Assembly (NCBI RefSeq): GCF_009901585.1
Contig: NZ_WXYO01000002.1
Location: forward strand, 404,769-468,768
Source of the DNA: Poritiphilus flavus
GTDB lineage: Bacteria; Bacteroidota; Bacteroidia; Flavobacteriales; Flavobacteriaceae
DNA: 64,000 nucleotides
Direction: 5' to 3'
Both the position numbers and the translations under genes were made by a program. Below are positions 44,133 through 54,193 of this stretch, in pieces. Positions within the stretch are counted from its first letter, which is position 1, and every line of letters starts with the position of its first letter. The notes beneath the pieces were generated by a model. The model did not search any database, was not told the DNA's origin, and saw only the letters and a list, made by a program, of their open reading frames with translations.

Positions 44133-47100
44133 TTATTCAATGGTTAGCCTTTCCCCTTTAGAATTCCCGGAAAATTCAGGAGCATACATACTTTGCAAAG
44201 TGGATACGCCTGTGGAAAAATTACCACCGTTATTGGCTCTCAGGTCGTATTCAAGAACATATGTGCCTTTAGGGAGATTATCAAAGAAAAAATGTGTTGC
44301 CACATCCTTAGTGGATTGATAATACCCCAAACCATCTTGCCATTTATAAGTGGAAATCACGTCCAGGGGCTCCAGACCGGATGCTCTCAGATCTTTTAGG
44401 TGGACAAATTCCAGATCTTCCTTAGAACTTATTTCCAATCTTACCGTAATAAGATCACCAAGACCTAAGCCTGATCCTTCATTTATGGGAATAAGCCGGT
44501 CTCCCTCCAGGGATTTTTCCTTTAGGAATAATCTTTTACTGATCGTTAAGGGACCATTTTTGGAGTCCTGCAGTCTGTCCAAGTCCTCAAAATATTGCCA
44601 GTACACCCCCCCAAATCCTGATACCTTGCTTTTATTCTGAATTTTGATAGTGGCCATCTCATCAGTTATTTCATCTTCAGACCAGTTAATTTTCATATAA
44701 CCTGTACCTGCTTCTTTTTTGGTAGGTTCTAATTTCTTAGTCTGAATTTTTTGATTTCCTATTGAGATCACGGTATTTTCGGATACCGAGAGCCAGTCGC
44801 TGCCTTGTAAGAGTAATGCGTAAATTGCTTCTGTAGTGGCTTTGGTGGTATTCCACTGATGGGTTCGTTTATTTTTTAACAACCATAATTTAAGACCATC
44901 TATAGTTTTCTTATCAGCGCCAATTTCAGTAAAAGCTTCAATTAACAGCGCCTGGGTTTCAATCGGAGCCTGAAACCAATACCAACCAGCCGTATTTTCC
45001 TTCCAATAGATCCCATTTTCTTCACTTTGTACGGCCTGTTCCTCCAAACCATCCATAATCTTTTTTGAGTCCTCCTTATTGCCATATCTGGCCAAAATGA
45101 GTGAAATCATAGCCTTGTTATAAAGTGATTTGGCTAGCCAATTTTCTTTACAGAGTTTAAGGTATTTTATATGGATAGTTTTTAGCTCTTTGCTTAGGGG
45201 GTGACTCTCCAAAAAGAAACTTCTGGAATAGAGGTAATGAATATCGCTGTTTGTCAAAGTAATTTTGGTGGAGCGTAAAGTGTTCTTAAGGGCTTTTTGA
45301 TGCCTTTTGATAAACTCCTGATCCAGATATTTTAAAGCCTTGTCAATAATGGTTTTGGATTTTTGTTCATTTTCACTTTGGATATTCATCTTGTTTAAAT
45401 GGCCAAAACCCGCTACAATATGTCTGGTGATAAAACTATTCGCTCTGCCTCCGGCAAACCAGGGAAACACTCCTGATGCCAGCTGAAGTTCCCTTAGTTT
45501 AACTAAGGCTTGCAGCTGTTGGTCAGCTACAGCGTTTTTCTCAAAAAGCTTCCCAAGTCTTGCCTGGTTTTCAATTTCATTTTTGGAATCTCTTACCCAA
45601 GGCGTTTCAGCAATCAAAATAGATTGTAATTCTTCGTTTTTTTCTAAAGTACTTGCTTTATGCCCGGAGTTAGCCCAACTCTGGAAAACTTCAGCTATTT
45701 TAGGATTACTCTTCATTATGTGCTCTGCAACGGCATTCGCATATAATCTGGAAAAGGTCTGTTCTGCACAAGCATGAGGAAATTCTATAAGATACGGCAA
45801 GGACCTTATGGCGAGCCATGCCGGATTTGAGGTGTATTCCAATGTAAAGCGGTGATGTCTGAGCGAATTGGAATTCTGGGTTTTTAGTTTTTCTAAAACA
45901 ACCTCTTTAGTATTATTGGGTAATACCCATACCGGTTTGGATTCAGTGATTAAAATTCTATTTGACAAAACAGGAATGATCACACTTTCACCATCGCTCT
46001 TATTTCCGGATTTTGCTAAAACCTTAAACTGAACTGCATTGATATTTTCCGGGATATAAAACTTCCAGGATACATTTAGATCATTGTTGGGGGCAATAGA
46101 GAAGTTTTGGCTTTGGTCACTATTAAAAACTCCTGCATCCAGGTGTTCCATGGTTACGGGATCAAATAGCTGCAAAATAGCTGTTCCGGTTTGTGGATCG
46201 GAAGTTAGGTTGCTGATTTTGGCGGAAAACACAAGGCTGTCCTTTTCTCGGAGAAAACGCGGATAATTTGGAACGATACTTAGGTCCTTTTGTGTGATTG
46301 CCGTTTTGGCCAAACTTCCCAGTTCTAAATCCTTAGTATGGGCTAGCATCATGAAATGCCATTTGGTCAATGCCTGAGGTGAGTTGAAATTAATGTTGAT
46401 AGTCCCGTTAGAATCAGTTCTTAAACTGGGAAGGAAAAAGGCCGTCTCTTTCAAGTTGGTCCTGGTTTCAACCTGTAGCGCTTTCTCTAGTCCTTTCTTG
46501 GTGGTTAGGATCACTACACCGTTTGCTCCCCGGGAACCGTAAATGGCTGTTGCGGCAGAATCCTTTAAAACAGAGATATCTTCAATGTCTGATGTTTGTA
46601 GGATTATTTCGTTAAGTTCGCCATCAGCAAAATCTACAATTACACCATCTATAATAAAAAGCGGCCTGTTTTTGGAGTTTAAAGAAGATATTCCTCGTAT
46701 TACGACCTCCGTCCCTGAGCCAGCACTTCCAGCGGTATGAGTTATTTGCACTCCGGCAGCTTTTCCGGATAGCTTGTTTTCAATGTCATTTCTTACACTG
46801 ACTGCATTGGCATACACGGCAGCGGTCAGATCTTGCTTTCGGACCACTCCATAACCGGTAATAACAACCTCGTCAAGAGCCTGAGCATCTTCAGTTAGTA
46901 CCATGTTCACCGCTGCAGATGGAGGAACCGGAGCCATATCATTCAAGAAGCCTAAATAACTGAAGATAAGTTCTGAGCCTATCGGGGCATTTATGGAATA
47001 ATATCCATCAAAATCAGTCTGAGTACCAAGAGTTGTTCCATTGACCATGACGTTCACACCGGGTAAGGGAATCCCATCGGGATCCGTTACAATACCGCTT

Positions 47101-50100
47101 ATATTACCTTCTGCCCTGGGAGGTTCATAGGTTTTGTTCTTGAGCTTTTGAAGATATCGATTATTGTCACTTTTAGTGCTGCCGAAATCAAGTCCAAACC
47201 AGTTAAGCTGATGATAGTTTTTAAGAAAAGAAAGTACGTTAGTCCTAAGTGCATAGTTGAATTTTCTAAAGTTGGTAGTTCTAAAGGAATTTCTATCTTC
47301 AATTCTGGGAGCATACGGACTATAATAGTTTGCCCATTCTAATTGTTGGTTCCATTCATGTTTCCTGAACTGATCCAGGGAAGCGTCATACATGCTTGCC
47401 AACACCTCGGCTTCTGCATGTTGGTTGTCAGAATTAGTTATTTTGAAACTCCAGGTTTCATTTGAGTCCGGTACAAGTTTATTTCTAAAACTTATAGTTT
47501 CAATAGACAACCCTTTGGTCACTTGAGGAAAGTCAACCGCAAACTGTTTGGAATAAAAACTGTTGAATTTGACAAAATAGGCATTGAATACCATTTGGTC
47601 CTTATAGTGTTCCCTGACTGGAATTTTTATGGAAGATATCCCTTTTTTGATGTCAATCTCCTCCTTATAAACCTCTTTGTCATTGCAATATCCCTCGAGG
47701 AAAAACTTTACCTCTTCAGCAGCGGTACTGAACTGAAGATGTACAAATCCATCGCGTTTATATGCGCTATTTATTATTTTATAGTCAAAAAGCTGAGTGC
47801 TTGGAATTGAGGATTCATTTGTATCATATACATCAAACCTTCTTTCAACTTTTACCGTATCCTTTAAATTATCGATCGCACTTAGTACCATGGTATAGGC
47901 ACCTATTTGCCATTGCTTCATGTCGCCCAATGCTATTTTGTCCTCCCCATTCGTTTGCATTTGTTTTTTTAAAACCATTTCTCCCTTGGGCCAATGCTGT
48001 TTGAGGTCTAAGCTATCATAGGGCTCATTAGGGAAGAGCCTTCTATATTCTGATTTTTCGATAATATGGGCTTCTACTAAACTCCAGGGTTTTTTACGAA
48101 ACACGGTAGTGGGTTCTCTTAATTTGAATATTTGTATCTCAACGAGAGCCGGAATTGGTTGGTGGTTTAAGTTTTGGGTCTTAATGCCAGCGCTGTTTGT
48201 CTCGTTCCTGTTTAACGCTGAGGCAATTTTAAGCCTGGCCTCAAGGTTGTGATAGCCTACTCGGACGACCGTCTCAGCGGACCTTGTTTCTCCATTGATA
48301 TCTGTGACTTCCGCGTTAACGCTATAAGTGTAGATTGGCTTATGATTTGGGGTAATGGTAGAATCCGGAACGGATAAAAACGGAATCTTAAAATCTCCCT
48401 TCTCTGTGGTTTTGATTTCGCCCTGGGCAACTACACGAGGTTTACCCTGGTAGTATAAACTACCTCTCAGAGAAGTTGTATTGCGTTCAACGGTGTATTT
48501 TACAGTTGCATTTTTAATAGCGGTTCCTAATAAGGCTTCTGCATTACCATTCACCAGTACAGAATCCCCCACCAAAAGATTTTCTTTTACCTCTTCAAAG
48601 GTAACTTCAAAACGAGGTCGCTTATATTCTTCAACTGAGAAACTGACTTCTGCCATTTCGAAATCGTCGATTTTGTACCAATACGGATCCTCATTATCTT
48701 CTTCGGTGCCGTAATCTTCGTCCATTTCTATTGTGAATTCCCCTGTTAAGGTATTTCGAGGTATTTCGTACTGACCGTGAACTGAACCATATTCGTTCGT
48801 TCTTAATCGTATTTCCTTGAGTTCTTCGTAGTTCGTATCATATACCATTAGCGTAACCCAAACATTTGGGACCACCTTGGTTTTCCCTTTCTTTGTTTCA
48901 GTGACTATTCCTTTAAAATAAAGTGTTTGCCCGGGCCGGTAGATGCTCCTATCCAGAAATAGTGACATTTTTGCCATGTGATTATCCTCGTAATAATCAT
49001 AGCCATTTTTTGCACCCAGCCAAAGGCCCTGATTTGCGATGCTGTCATTTCCTTTGGTTACGGATGCCTTTAGATTATAGGATTCCTTTTTTTGTCTTTT
49101 AACCGAAAAAGTGCCTTTAGCATCTGTTTCTCCCACCTGTAGATAATCCTTGTCATCCCTGAGGGTAATTTTAGCGCCAGAAATTGGATTTCCATTTGAC
49201 CTATGGAGTAATTTGAGATTTAAGCGCTGATCAGTCAGTGAAGATAGCAGTACAAGGTTGGTAACCTGTGCTTTTTCATAAGCGTAGATTTCATTGAGAG
49301 TCTTGGGGGCCTCCAGGCTGGATGCAACTATTAAGTAGGCTCCTTCAGATAGTTCTGGAAAGTCTATTTCAGTACTATGGCTATAAAAGTCTTTCCGCTG
49401 TTGAAGATTATAGAACATCGAGGCCGCGGCTTTCTTCGAGGAAATTACATCCAGGGCAAGGCTATCATGCTGATAATAATAGGCACCCTCCATGAACGCG
49501 TTTGGAACGGAGTAAATCGATATGTATAGAGAATCTATATTCTTAAAGCTTACCCTACCTAAAAATGGCTTATTGGGTACTATGTTTTTCTCAATTTCAA
49601 TATCCAGCTCCTGTCTTTCTATTTTATTCGTTAGAATTTTACATAAAAGCCCTCCATCCGAATTTGGATATTTATCAATGACCTCTTTGCATATATTATG
49701 GGCTTTTATTCGAAGTTCGGCGGATTGAGGGTTGCTTTTGGCATTAGAGATATTACTGGCCTTAAACAGCTGTTCGGCGATTTCGTAGGCTATGACTCCT
49801 GAAATCGGGTGGCCGTCATAGTTTTCGAGCAGTAGTTCTAATCTATTTAAATACAGTTGGTCTTTATCTCCCAAAGAAGATTGATCCCTCGAGAATTTTA
49901 GTCTTTGAATAACAACATCAATATATGCGGTGGTGTCCTGGTTTTTATGAAAAGACTCCAGACGTTGATACAGCTTTAGCGCCTTTTGATTTGAAAAAAC
50001 GCTATCAACTGTAACGAAAGGTTCTTCAACAAACTTCTCTGTGGATTCAAAGATCACAGGATCAGTTAGAAAGAAGCGTTCACTCGGTCTGTTTACATAC

Positions 50101-50714
50101 CAGCGGTCAATTTTATGGAAGGTCAATGCTCTGTGCATCAAGAAATCGTAAAGCGTTGGCCTGTATTTTTTAGAAGTATTACTTTCAGTGAGAATTGCCT
50201 TGAATTTTTCAATGGATATATCCTTTAGCCTATTGGAATGCTGTAAAGCCTCTTGGTGCTGATCTGCTATGAAGGTTACCAGGGTATTGAGGTCCCACTT
50301 TTCAAAATCATCGGTTTGGTCACTGTTTAAGGTCTCAGTCCTGGTGCTTATTTTATAGCGATTATGCGCCAGGTACTGCTCAAAAAATCCGGCATAGACA
50401 GATTTAAGAAGAGCATCTGTTGGAAATTCGGAAGCCTTTATTTGTTCTTGAATTTCTTTAACGATGCTTTTTTGGGCATTCTCTTCCAATAACAGAGCAA
50501 ACTTGGATTTGTAGATAAAGCTCTTTACAATTTGGTCACTGTCATTGCTCCTATCGCTTTTTTGCAGGATCTTATCTACTACCTCGGAGGCGCTTTTGAA
50601 CTTTCCCTCCAGTTCAAATTGTTCGACTTCCTTCCAAAGTTTTTCGTATTTGGTTTGGGCGTAAACACACTGGAATCCCAGGGCGAGTAGCATAAGGAGT
50701 ATTGCTTTTTTCAT
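44133..50714 (-). CDS. Alpha-2-macroglobulin-like protein with inserted TonB plug domain
   Basis: 2193 residues. Signal peptide KKAILLMLLALGFQCVYAQ. Residues about 350-1150 hold macroglobulin domains (SLFLDRSIYRPGQTLYFKGI, SFSVEEYKRPRFEVTFE). At about 1202-1405 there is a complete carboxypeptidase-regulatory-like domain (GIVTDPDGIPLPGVNVMVNG) plus a TonB-receptor plug (LDEVVITGYG, VVIRGISS, IYGSRGANGVVILTTKKG). The A2M complement-like part resumes after it; C1649 and Q1652 of CAEQ form the thioester site. Such proteins are thought to trap proteases. No adjacent PBP1C gene. It is alone on its strand between direct repeats. Confidence 0.88.
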   Translation of the reverse strand: MKKAILLMLLALGFQCVYAQTKYEKLWKEVEQFELEGKFKSASEVVDKILQKSDRSNDSDQIVKSFIYKSKFALLLEENAQKSIVKEIQEQIKASEFPTDALLKSVYAGFFEQYLAHNRYKISTRTETLNSDQTDDFEKWDLNTLVTFIADQHQEALQHSNRLKDISIEKFKAILTESNTSKKYRPTLYDFLMHRALTFHKIDRWYVNRPSERFFLTDPVIFESTEKFVEEPFVTVDSVFSNQKALKLYQRLESFHKNQDTTAYIDVVIQRLKFSRDQSSLGDKDQLYLNRLELLLENYDGHPISGVIAYEIAEQLFKASNISNAKSNPQSAELRIKAHNICKEVIDKYPNSDGGLLCKILTNKIERQELDIEIEKNIVPNKPFLGRVSFKNIDSLYISIYSVPNAFMEGAYYYQHDSLALDVISSKKAAASMFYNLQQRKDFYSHSTEIDFPELSEGAYLIVASSLEAPKTLNEIYAYEKAQVTNLVLLSSLTDQRLNLKLLHRSNGNPISGAKITLRDDKDYLQVGETDAKGTFSVKRQKKESYNLKASVTKGNDSIANQGLWLGAKNGYDYYEDNHMAKMSLFLDRSIYRPGQTLYFKGIVTETKKGKTKVVPNVWVTLMVYDTNYEELKEIRLRTNEYGSVHGQYEIPRNTLTGEFTIEMDEDYGTEEDNEDPYWYKIDDFEMAEVSFSVEEYKRPRFEVTFEEVKENLLVGDSVLVNGNAEALLGTAIKNATVKYTVERNTTSLRGSLYYQGKPRVVAQGEIKTTEKGDFKIPFLSVPDSTITPNHKPIYTYSVNAEVTDINGETRSAETVVRVGYHNLEARLKIASALNRNETNSAGIKTQNLNHQPIPALVEIQIFKLREPTTVFRKKPWSLVEAHIIEKSEYRRLFPNEPYDSLDLKQHWPKGEMVLKKQMQTNGEDKIALGDMKQWQIGAYTMVLSAIDNLKDTVKVERRFDVYDTNESSIPSTQLFDYKIINSAYKRDGFVHLQFSTAAEEVKFFLEGYCNDKEVYKEEIDIKKGISSIKIPVREHYKDQMVFNAYFVKFNSFYSKQFAVDFPQVTKGLSIETISFRNKLVPDSNETWSFKITNSDNQHAEAEVLASMYDASLDQFRKHEWNQQLEWANYYSPYAPRIEDRNSFRTTNFRKFNYALRTNVLSFLKNYHQLNWFGLDFGSTKSDNNRYLQKLKNKTYEPPRAEGNISGIVTDPDGIPLPGVNVMVNGTTLGTQTDFDGYYSINAPIGSELIFSYLGFLNDMAPVPPSAAVNMVLTEDAQALDEVVITGYGVVRKQDLTAAVYANAVSVRNDIENKLSGKAAGVQITHTAGSAGSGTEVVIRGISSLNSKNRPLFIIDGVIVDFADGELNEIILQTSDIEDISVLKDSAATAIYGSRGANGVVILTTKKGLEKALQVETRTNLKETAFFLPSLRTDSNGTININFNSPQALTKWHFMMLAHTKDLELGSLAKTAITQKDLSIVPNYPRFLREKDSLVFSAKISNLTSDPQTGTAILQLFDPVTMEHLDAGVFNSDQSQNFSIAPNNDLNVSWKFYIPENINAVQFKVLAKSGNKSDGESVIIPVLSNRILITESKPVWVLPNNTKEVVLEKLKTQNSNSLRHHRFTLEYTSNPAWLAIRSLPYLIEFPHACAEQTFSRLYANAVAEHIMKSNPKIAEVFQSWANSGHKASTLEKNEELQSILIAETPWVRDSKNEIENQARLGKLFEKNAVADQQLQALVKLRELQLASGVFPWFAGGRANSFITRHIVAGFGHLNKMNIQSENEQKSKTIIDKALKYLDQEFIKRHQKALKNTLRSTKITLTNSDIHYLYSRSFFLESHPLSKELKTIHIKYLKLCKENWLAKSLYNKAMISLILARYGNKEDSKKIMDGLEEQAVQSEENGIYWKENTAGWYWFQAPIETQALLIEAFTEIGADKKTIDGLKLWLLKNKRTHQWNTTKATTEAIYALLLQGSDWLSVSENTVISIGNQKIQTKKLEPTKKEAGTGYMKINWSEDEITDEMATIKIQNKSKVSGFGGVYWQYFEDLDRLQDSKNGPLTISKRLFLKEKSLEGDRLIPINEGSGLGLGDLITVRLEISSKEDLEFVHLKDLRASGLEPLDVISTYKWQDGLGYYQSTKDVATHFFFDNLPKGTYVLEYDLRANNGGNFSTGVSTLQSMYAPEFSGNSKGERLTIE

Positions 50715-50739
50715 ATCGGTTGATTTTCCCCCTAAGTAC

Positions 50740-50747
50740 CAAAGTTA
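50740..50747 (-). promoter_or_regulatory. -7 element of the macroglobulin gene
   Basis: The minus strand reads TAACTTTG, an exact TAnnTTTG match 26 bases ahead of the start codon. No -33 box at the usual distance. Confidence 0.45.
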
Positions 50748-50806
50748 TGTGCTAAAGCTCAAGTACCAATGAGTAAACTGGTCATATTGTTTAGGGAAAC
50801 GAAAAT

Positions 50807-50965
50807 GCGACAACTTTCATTATCGCATTCTGGAACTTCTTATTGAGAGCGAAAATCTCTTTCAATTGGTTTACCATACCACCGTTTCCGGAGACAATGA
50901 TCTCGCCGATCTTATCAGCGATTTTTTCAACCTATTATTCCATCTCCTTCAACTTGAAGAGCTCT
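50807..50965 (-). pseudogene. Possible coding remnant, reverse strand
   Basis: Read on the minus strand this stretch gives a coiled-coil-like string with segments VEKIADKIGEIIVSGNGG and NQLKEIFALNKKFQNAIMK, interrupted by two adjacent stop codons near 50931-50936. It reads more like protein than the other frames do, but I recognise no family and chance cannot be excluded. Confidence 0.3.
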
Positions 50966-51033
50966 TGTTTTTGGCTTTGCGCGTCCAACTGGCCGAGGCG
51001 GCTAAGTTTGTTTGAGCAGGATTGAGGTTCAAG
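50966..51033 (+). pseudogene. Decayed copy of the DUF763 3' end
   Basis: TGTTTTTGGCTTTGCGCG and TTTGTTTGAGCAGGATTGA match the end of the DUF763 gene at 43871-43939 with one deleted base that shifts the frame (VFGFARPTG, then RRLSLFEQD). The upstream part of DUF763 is absent. With the intact gene it brackets the macroglobulin gene in direct orientation. Confidence 0.75.
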
Positions 51034-51464
51034 TTTAAGTTCAAGGACACGTGTAAGTTTAAATTCAAACTTTGAATTGAAAGTGACTTTCGATGCCTAA
51101 GAGCCACAGAACCGAAAGACTAGCTCATTTCCAATTTTGGTACAATTGTTTCAAAAAAAGAAGGTATGCCGCAGCATTAGCACACCTGCTTATTTAGTTC
51201 ACCAAAATCATTAGACGGAAAAGAAAATAATCGCTACCGAATCTATTGGTAGCACTTTTTGAACCTTATGTACCTAAAAATTGCTTCTTCGTCATTTTAG
51301 CAAATGACCCATGGCTTCAATCCCCTAATATTACAAGGAATCTGATCATCTGGTTTTGAGGATACACAATGAGGTTGCTGAACCCGGGAACGACCTTAAT
51401 GCAACTCATTAAAGCATAATTGTCCCAGCCGGACGCAAGCATTCTAAAAGAGAAAATACTAAAT
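51026..51464. other. Intergenic region upstream of the IorA-type gene
   Basis: Begins with AAGTTTAAG-type short repeats to about 51070 (GGTTCAAGTTTAAGTTCAAG). The remaining 390 bp shows no recognised gene, RNA or clear promoter; the hydroxylase operon promoter must be here. Confidence 0.5.
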
Positions 51465-51941
51465 ATGGCCACAATACGACTCCTGGTGAATGGAACTTCC
51501 TATGAAAAAGAAATGGACCCTGGCATACCACTGCTTTGGGCATTAAGAGATATCCTGGGGCTGACAGGTACAAAATTCGGCTGTGGTATTGCCCAATGCG
51601 GGGCCTGCACGGTACTTATTGAAGGTAAGGCGGTGCGATCTTGCAGTATTACATCAGAATCGGCAACAGGCAAAGATATCCAAACCATAGAAGGGGTGGA
51701 GGCCACTCCTTACCGCTCATTACAACAAGCCTGGATTGAGGAGCAAGTGCCGCAATGCGGTTATTGTCAAAGTGGCCAAATCATGAATGCCATTGGGCTT
51801 TTAAAGAGCAATCCACAACCTACGGATGAGGAGATACTCAGTGCTATGGCGGGCAATATCTGTAGATGCGGTACATATCCCAGGATCTTGAAAGCGATAA
51901 AATCCATTCTGGATAATCCTTCCAAATCCAATAACATATGA
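51465..51941 (+). CDS. iorA: [2Fe-2S] subunit of a molybdenum hydroxylase (IorA type)
   Basis: 158 residues from the ATG at 51465. Two iron-sulfur domains are visible: the plant-type ferredoxin motif GCGIAQCGACTVL (about 40-55) and the helical domain CGYCQSGQIM with GNICRCGTYPRI (about 98-145). This is the small electron-transfer subunit of two-subunit aldehyde/isoquinoline dehydrogenases, which lack a separate flavin subunit. It overlaps the large subunit gene by 4 bp (ATGA). The substrate is not evident. Confidence 0.9.
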   Translation: MATIRLLVNGTSYEKEMDPGIPLLWALRDILGLTGTKFGCGIAQCGACTVLIEGKAVRSCSITSESATGKDIQTIEGVEATPYRSLQQAWIEEQVPQCGYCQSGQIMNAIGLLKSNPQPTDEEILSAMAGNICRCGTYPRILKAIKSILDNPSKSNNI

Positions 51942-54151
51942 AAACGATGAATTCCAGGCGCGATTTTTTAAAAACAACAACACTGGCAGGTGGTGGGTTG
52001 GTATTAGGACTGAACTTCTTGCAGAGCTGCGTAAGCGAAGTGGTCAGTATGCCTGCCCATGTAATACCCCTGGTCGGATTGCAAAATGGGTTTGAAGCCG
52101 AAGGGGCGTTTCCCATTACAGACTTTCTGCAAATCCGCCCAGATGGCAGTGTTTTCTTAAGTTTAACCAAGTATGAAATGGGCCAGGGGGTAAGTACCGG
52201 GCTTACTTCCATCCTGGCCGAAGAACTGGAGGCCGATTGGGAAAAGATCAACGTCAGGTACATCAAATCCTCGGTAAGTAAATCGGACGCCACCGGAGGG
52301 AGCACCAGTACCTTACAACACTGGGACCTGCTTAGAAAAGCAGGAGCATATGCAAAGCAGCTGTTGATTGAAGCGGCTGCCAGGGAATGGTCAGTGTTTA
52401 AAGATGAATGCTATGCAGAGAAAAACTACGTTTATCAGCATGGCAGTGATGTAAGACTGGAATATGGGCAGTTGGCGGGTAAGGTAGTGGTACCGGTTAA
52501 TTACAGAGAACTATTTGAAACTGTACCCTTAAAATATCGATCCAAATTCAAATTGATAGGAAGGAGCCTGAAGAGCAAAATAGTGCCGGATATCGTGGTG
52601 GGAAGACATCCCTATGCCATTGACCTTCGATTGCCGGATATGAAATACGCCGCAGTGCTCCGCTGCCCGGTGTTCAAGGGCAGGCTGCTAAGTTTTGATG
52701 CTTCCGAAGCGCTAAAAATATCCGGAGTAGAAAAGGTGGTAAAGATTGATGGGGTCACTCTGGATCCGGTTTCCCATATAAGGGATGGGGTCGCCGTTAT
52801 CGCCAATTCCACCTGGGCGGCATTCCAGGGAAAACTTGCAGTGAGGGCTGAATGGGATTTGGGGGACAACGCCAAAGTAGAACATGAAGAATTTGTAGCG
52901 GATTGTCTACAGCGACTGGATAGTGACGAAGGCCGTGAGATTCTGCGAATTGGTAGGAAGGTGAAGGAGTCCGAAATGGATGAGGTCATCTCATATACTT
53001 ATGAGTTTCCTTATCAGCATCATGCATGTATGGAACCCCTGAACGCTACCTCGCACTTTAAGGGGGAGTCCTGTGAAATGTGGGTGGGAACTCAGTCTGC
53101 AGATAAAATCGCGGCCAATATTGAAAAACATCTTGGGATCAGAAAAGAAAATATCAAGATCAACTGTTATCCCAGCGGAGGAGGTTTTGGCCTGCGCTAT
53201 TCTTCTGAATACGCGCTGGAGTCTATGCTGGTATCCAAAGCAGCAGGTGGTGATTTGGTCAAGATGTGTTACAGCAGAGAGGATGACATTAAGTTCGATT
53301 ATCTGAATCCTTTTGAGCTCAACAGACATACAATGGGTATCCAGAACGGTAAAGCCGTATCCTGGGATTTCAAAAATGTCATGGCCAATTGGGGTGGGAA
53401 TCTGGGTTGGATGTACTACAATATCCCAAACCGTTCCGCAACACAGGTAACGGTTGATGGTTTTACCCACGTAGGGGCCTGGCGTTCGGTTATGGCCAAT
53501 GCCGAAGGCTTTTCCACTGAATGTTTTATCGACGAGGTCGCCCATAAACTGAACAGGGATCCCCTTGAATTTCGACTTAGTCTGCTTCCCAGAGGTAATA
53601 TGGTGGATTTTAATCATAGCTATCAATGCAATATCAATAGGCTTCGGGGCGCTTTGGAACTAGTGGCCAGAAAGGCGAAATGGGGTAAACAGATGCCCGA
53701 AAGGCATGGCCAGGGTGTTGCGGTTTATCCTTATATGCACGGTAATGGCTATGGGGCGGTAGTGGCAGAGGTTTCTGCCGTAAACAATGAAATTAAGGTG
53801 AACAAGATCACCGCCTCTATTGACTGCGGTCTGGTGATAAATCCGGATCAGGTCCGGCAACAAATGGAAGGAGGTATTATCTGGGCCCTGTCTGCGATAT
53901 TATACGGAGGAACAGAATACGTTAACGGCGTGGTGCAACGCAGTAATTTTCACGACAATCCGGTACTTCGGATCAATGAGATCCCAGAAATTGACGTACA
54001 TGTCTGTGAAAACGATGAAAGCCAACCCTGGGGCGTAGGGGAAATAGGCGGACCTCCCTGTTATGCGGCTGTATGCAATGCCATTTTTGCGGCAACCGGC
54101 AGAAGAATAAGGAAGTTACCCATCTCCAAAACCCTTTCAGCCAATATTTGA
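51938..54151 (+). CDS. iorB: Molybdopterin-binding subunit (IorB/xanthine dehydrogenase family)
   Basis: 737 residues. It begins with a Tat signal, SRRDFLKTTTLAGGGLVLG, so the complex is exported to the periplasm folded, with the small subunit carried along. The cofactor-binding blocks include KYEMGQGVSTGLTSILAEELE, the GGGFGLRY loop, GAWRSVMAN and the C-terminal GVGEIGGPP motif whose Glu is the catalytic base of the family. It resembles isoquinoline 1-oxidoreductase beta and membrane aldehyde dehydrogenases. No cytochrome c partner or XdhC-type maturation gene is nearby. Confidence 0.9.
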   Translation: MKTMNSRRDFLKTTTLAGGGLVLGLNFLQSCVSEVVSMPAHVIPLVGLQNGFEAEGAFPITDFLQIRPDGSVFLSLTKYEMGQGVSTGLTSILAEELEADWEKINVRYIKSSVSKSDATGGSTSTLQHWDLLRKAGAYAKQLLIEAAAREWSVFKDECYAEKNYVYQHGSDVRLEYGQLAGKVVVPVNYRELFETVPLKYRSKFKLIGRSLKSKIVPDIVVGRHPYAIDLRLPDMKYAAVLRCPVFKGRLLSFDASEALKISGVEKVVKIDGVTLDPVSHIRDGVAVIANSTWAAFQGKLAVRAEWDLGDNAKVEHEEFVADCLQRLDSDEGREILRIGRKVKESEMDEVISYTYEFPYQHHACMEPLNATSHFKGESCEMWVGTQSADKIAANIEKHLGIRKENIKINCYPSGGGFGLRYSSEYALESMLVSKAAGGDLVKMCYSREDDIKFDYLNPFELNRHTMGIQNGKAVSWDFKNVMANWGGNLGWMYYNIPNRSATQVTVDGFTHVGAWRSVMANAEGFSTECFIDEVAHKLNRDPLEFRLSLLPRGNMVDFNHSYQCNINRLRGALELVARKAKWGKQMPERHGQGVAVYPYMHGNGYGAVVAEVSAVNNEIKVNKITASIDCGLVINPDQVRQQMEGGIIWALSAILYGGTEYVNGVVQRSNFHDNPVLRINEIPEIDVHVCENDESQPWGVGEIGGPPCYAAVCNAIFAATGRRIRKLPISKTLSANI

Positions 54152-54193
54152 TTTTCCTGCATCAAGACAATCCGCCTTTCTGAAGATCTACCA

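Noticed and set aside
44133-50714. Two adjacent genes (macroglobulin and TonB receptor) wrongly joined
   Set aside because: The frame is continuous on both sides of the plug, no barrel follows, and macroglobulin sequence with the thioester continues after it.
51844-52305. Antisense gene across the IorA/IorB junction
   Set aside because: Covers the overlapping starts of two well-supported genes and shows no family features.
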